Source: Enterococcus silesiacus
Lineage (GTDB): Bacteria; Bacillota; Bacilli; Lactobacillales; Enterococcaceae
NCBI GenBank assembly: GCA_001465115.1
Contig: CP013614.1
Span: 496,001-560,000 of the forward strand
Direction: 5' to 3'
DNA: 64,000 bases
Of the stretch, positions 63,908 through 64,000 are shown in pieces. The first letter of the stretch is position 1. Each line of letters opens with the position of its first letter. A program made the position numbers and the translations under genes. The notes under the pieces were generated by a model that ran no database searches, was not told the origin of the DNA, and saw only the letters and a list, made by a program, of their open reading frames with translations.

Positions 63908-64000
63908 ATGAAAAAAGCAATTGCAGAATGTCTTGGCACATTTATCTTAGTTTTCTTTGGTACAGCGACAGCTGTTTTAGGAGGCGGGATGGACGGTATT
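63908..64000 (+). CDS. aqpZ: aquaporin/MIP family channel (5' part, runs off the window)
   Basis: Only 31 codons are inside the window. They read MKKAIAECLGTFILVFFGTA then TAVLGGG, the first membrane helix of AqpZ/MIP channels (AExxGTFxLVFFGxG). GAAGGGAGGG is a strong SD. A water or glycerol channel is likely, but specificity depends on the missing part (NPA motifs and the selectivity filter). Confidence 0.8.
   Translation, partial: MKKAIAECLGTFILVFFGTATAVLGGGMDGI

Overview
The window reads as a chromosomal segment of a low-GC Firmicute, almost certainly an Enterococcus. The basis is the AT-rich composition, strong AGGAGG ribosome binding sites, frequent TTG/GTG starts, an LPXTG-anchored MucBP surface protein, and several gene orders known from Bacillus and Enterococcus: dinG-ypmB-aspB-asnS, fba-murA-rho-rpmE2, asd-dapA-rnjB, amaP-DUF2273-gls24 and yutD-yutF. 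The species is not decided. No rRNA, tRNA, CRISPR array, prophage or intact insertion sequence was seen.

Layout. 1-2.7 kb: an orphan protein with a long charged linker, and a DUF697 protein. 2.7-9.8 kb: a loose accessory-like stretch of small genes (methionine aminopeptidase, VOC protein, TPR protein, isochorismatase-type hydrolase, nucleoside deoxyribosyltransferase-like protein, PhzF, two lipoproteins), long gene-poor gaps, very small ORFs and a TfoX C-domain fragment. 10-16.2 kb: dinG exonuclease-helicase, a YpmB-like protein, aspartate aminotransferase and asparaginyl-tRNA synthetase. 16.3-27.2 kb: a disordered unknown protein, murC, a MaoC-like protein, a BI-1 membrane protein, an orphan argJ, a second DinG/XPD-type helicase with a nuclease-like N-terminus, asparaginase, yajQ and a YitT protein.

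27.3-31.7 kb: an alpha-glucoside operon (PTS IICB, GH4 6-phospho-glucosidase, RpiR regulator, small membrane protein). 31.8-36.1 kb: fba, murA, rho, rpmE2. 36.2-40.8 kb: galM, ROK sugar kinase, a divergent PhnB-like/WYL-regulator pair, an esterase and CsbD. 41-49 kb: the MucBP surface protein, pyruvate oxidase, a ZIP transporter, luxS and a 2-keto-acid decarboxylase. 49-56 kb: asd, dapA, rnjB, an AI-2E-family membrane protein and the alkaline-shock (gls24) operon. 56-64 kb: ogt, a 5'-nucleotidase/yutD/yutF/TIGR01906 cluster, yjdF behind a riboswitch-like leader, a self-regulated-looking MarR gene, DUF1836, degV and the start of an aquaporin gene.

The most unusual material is non-coding. A structured repeat family lies in front of dapA (three exact 123-bp-period copies), the AI-2E gene and the second gene of the gls24 operon. 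Each copy ends at the ribosome binding site of the next gene, and arm changes between copies are compensatory. Also notable are the yjdF leader with a visible anti-Shine-Dalgarno pairing, paired CAGGTACCTG operators at the MarR promoter, and two perfect dyads around the fba promoter. Promoters, terminators and hairpins were located by eye; no folding or database search was run.
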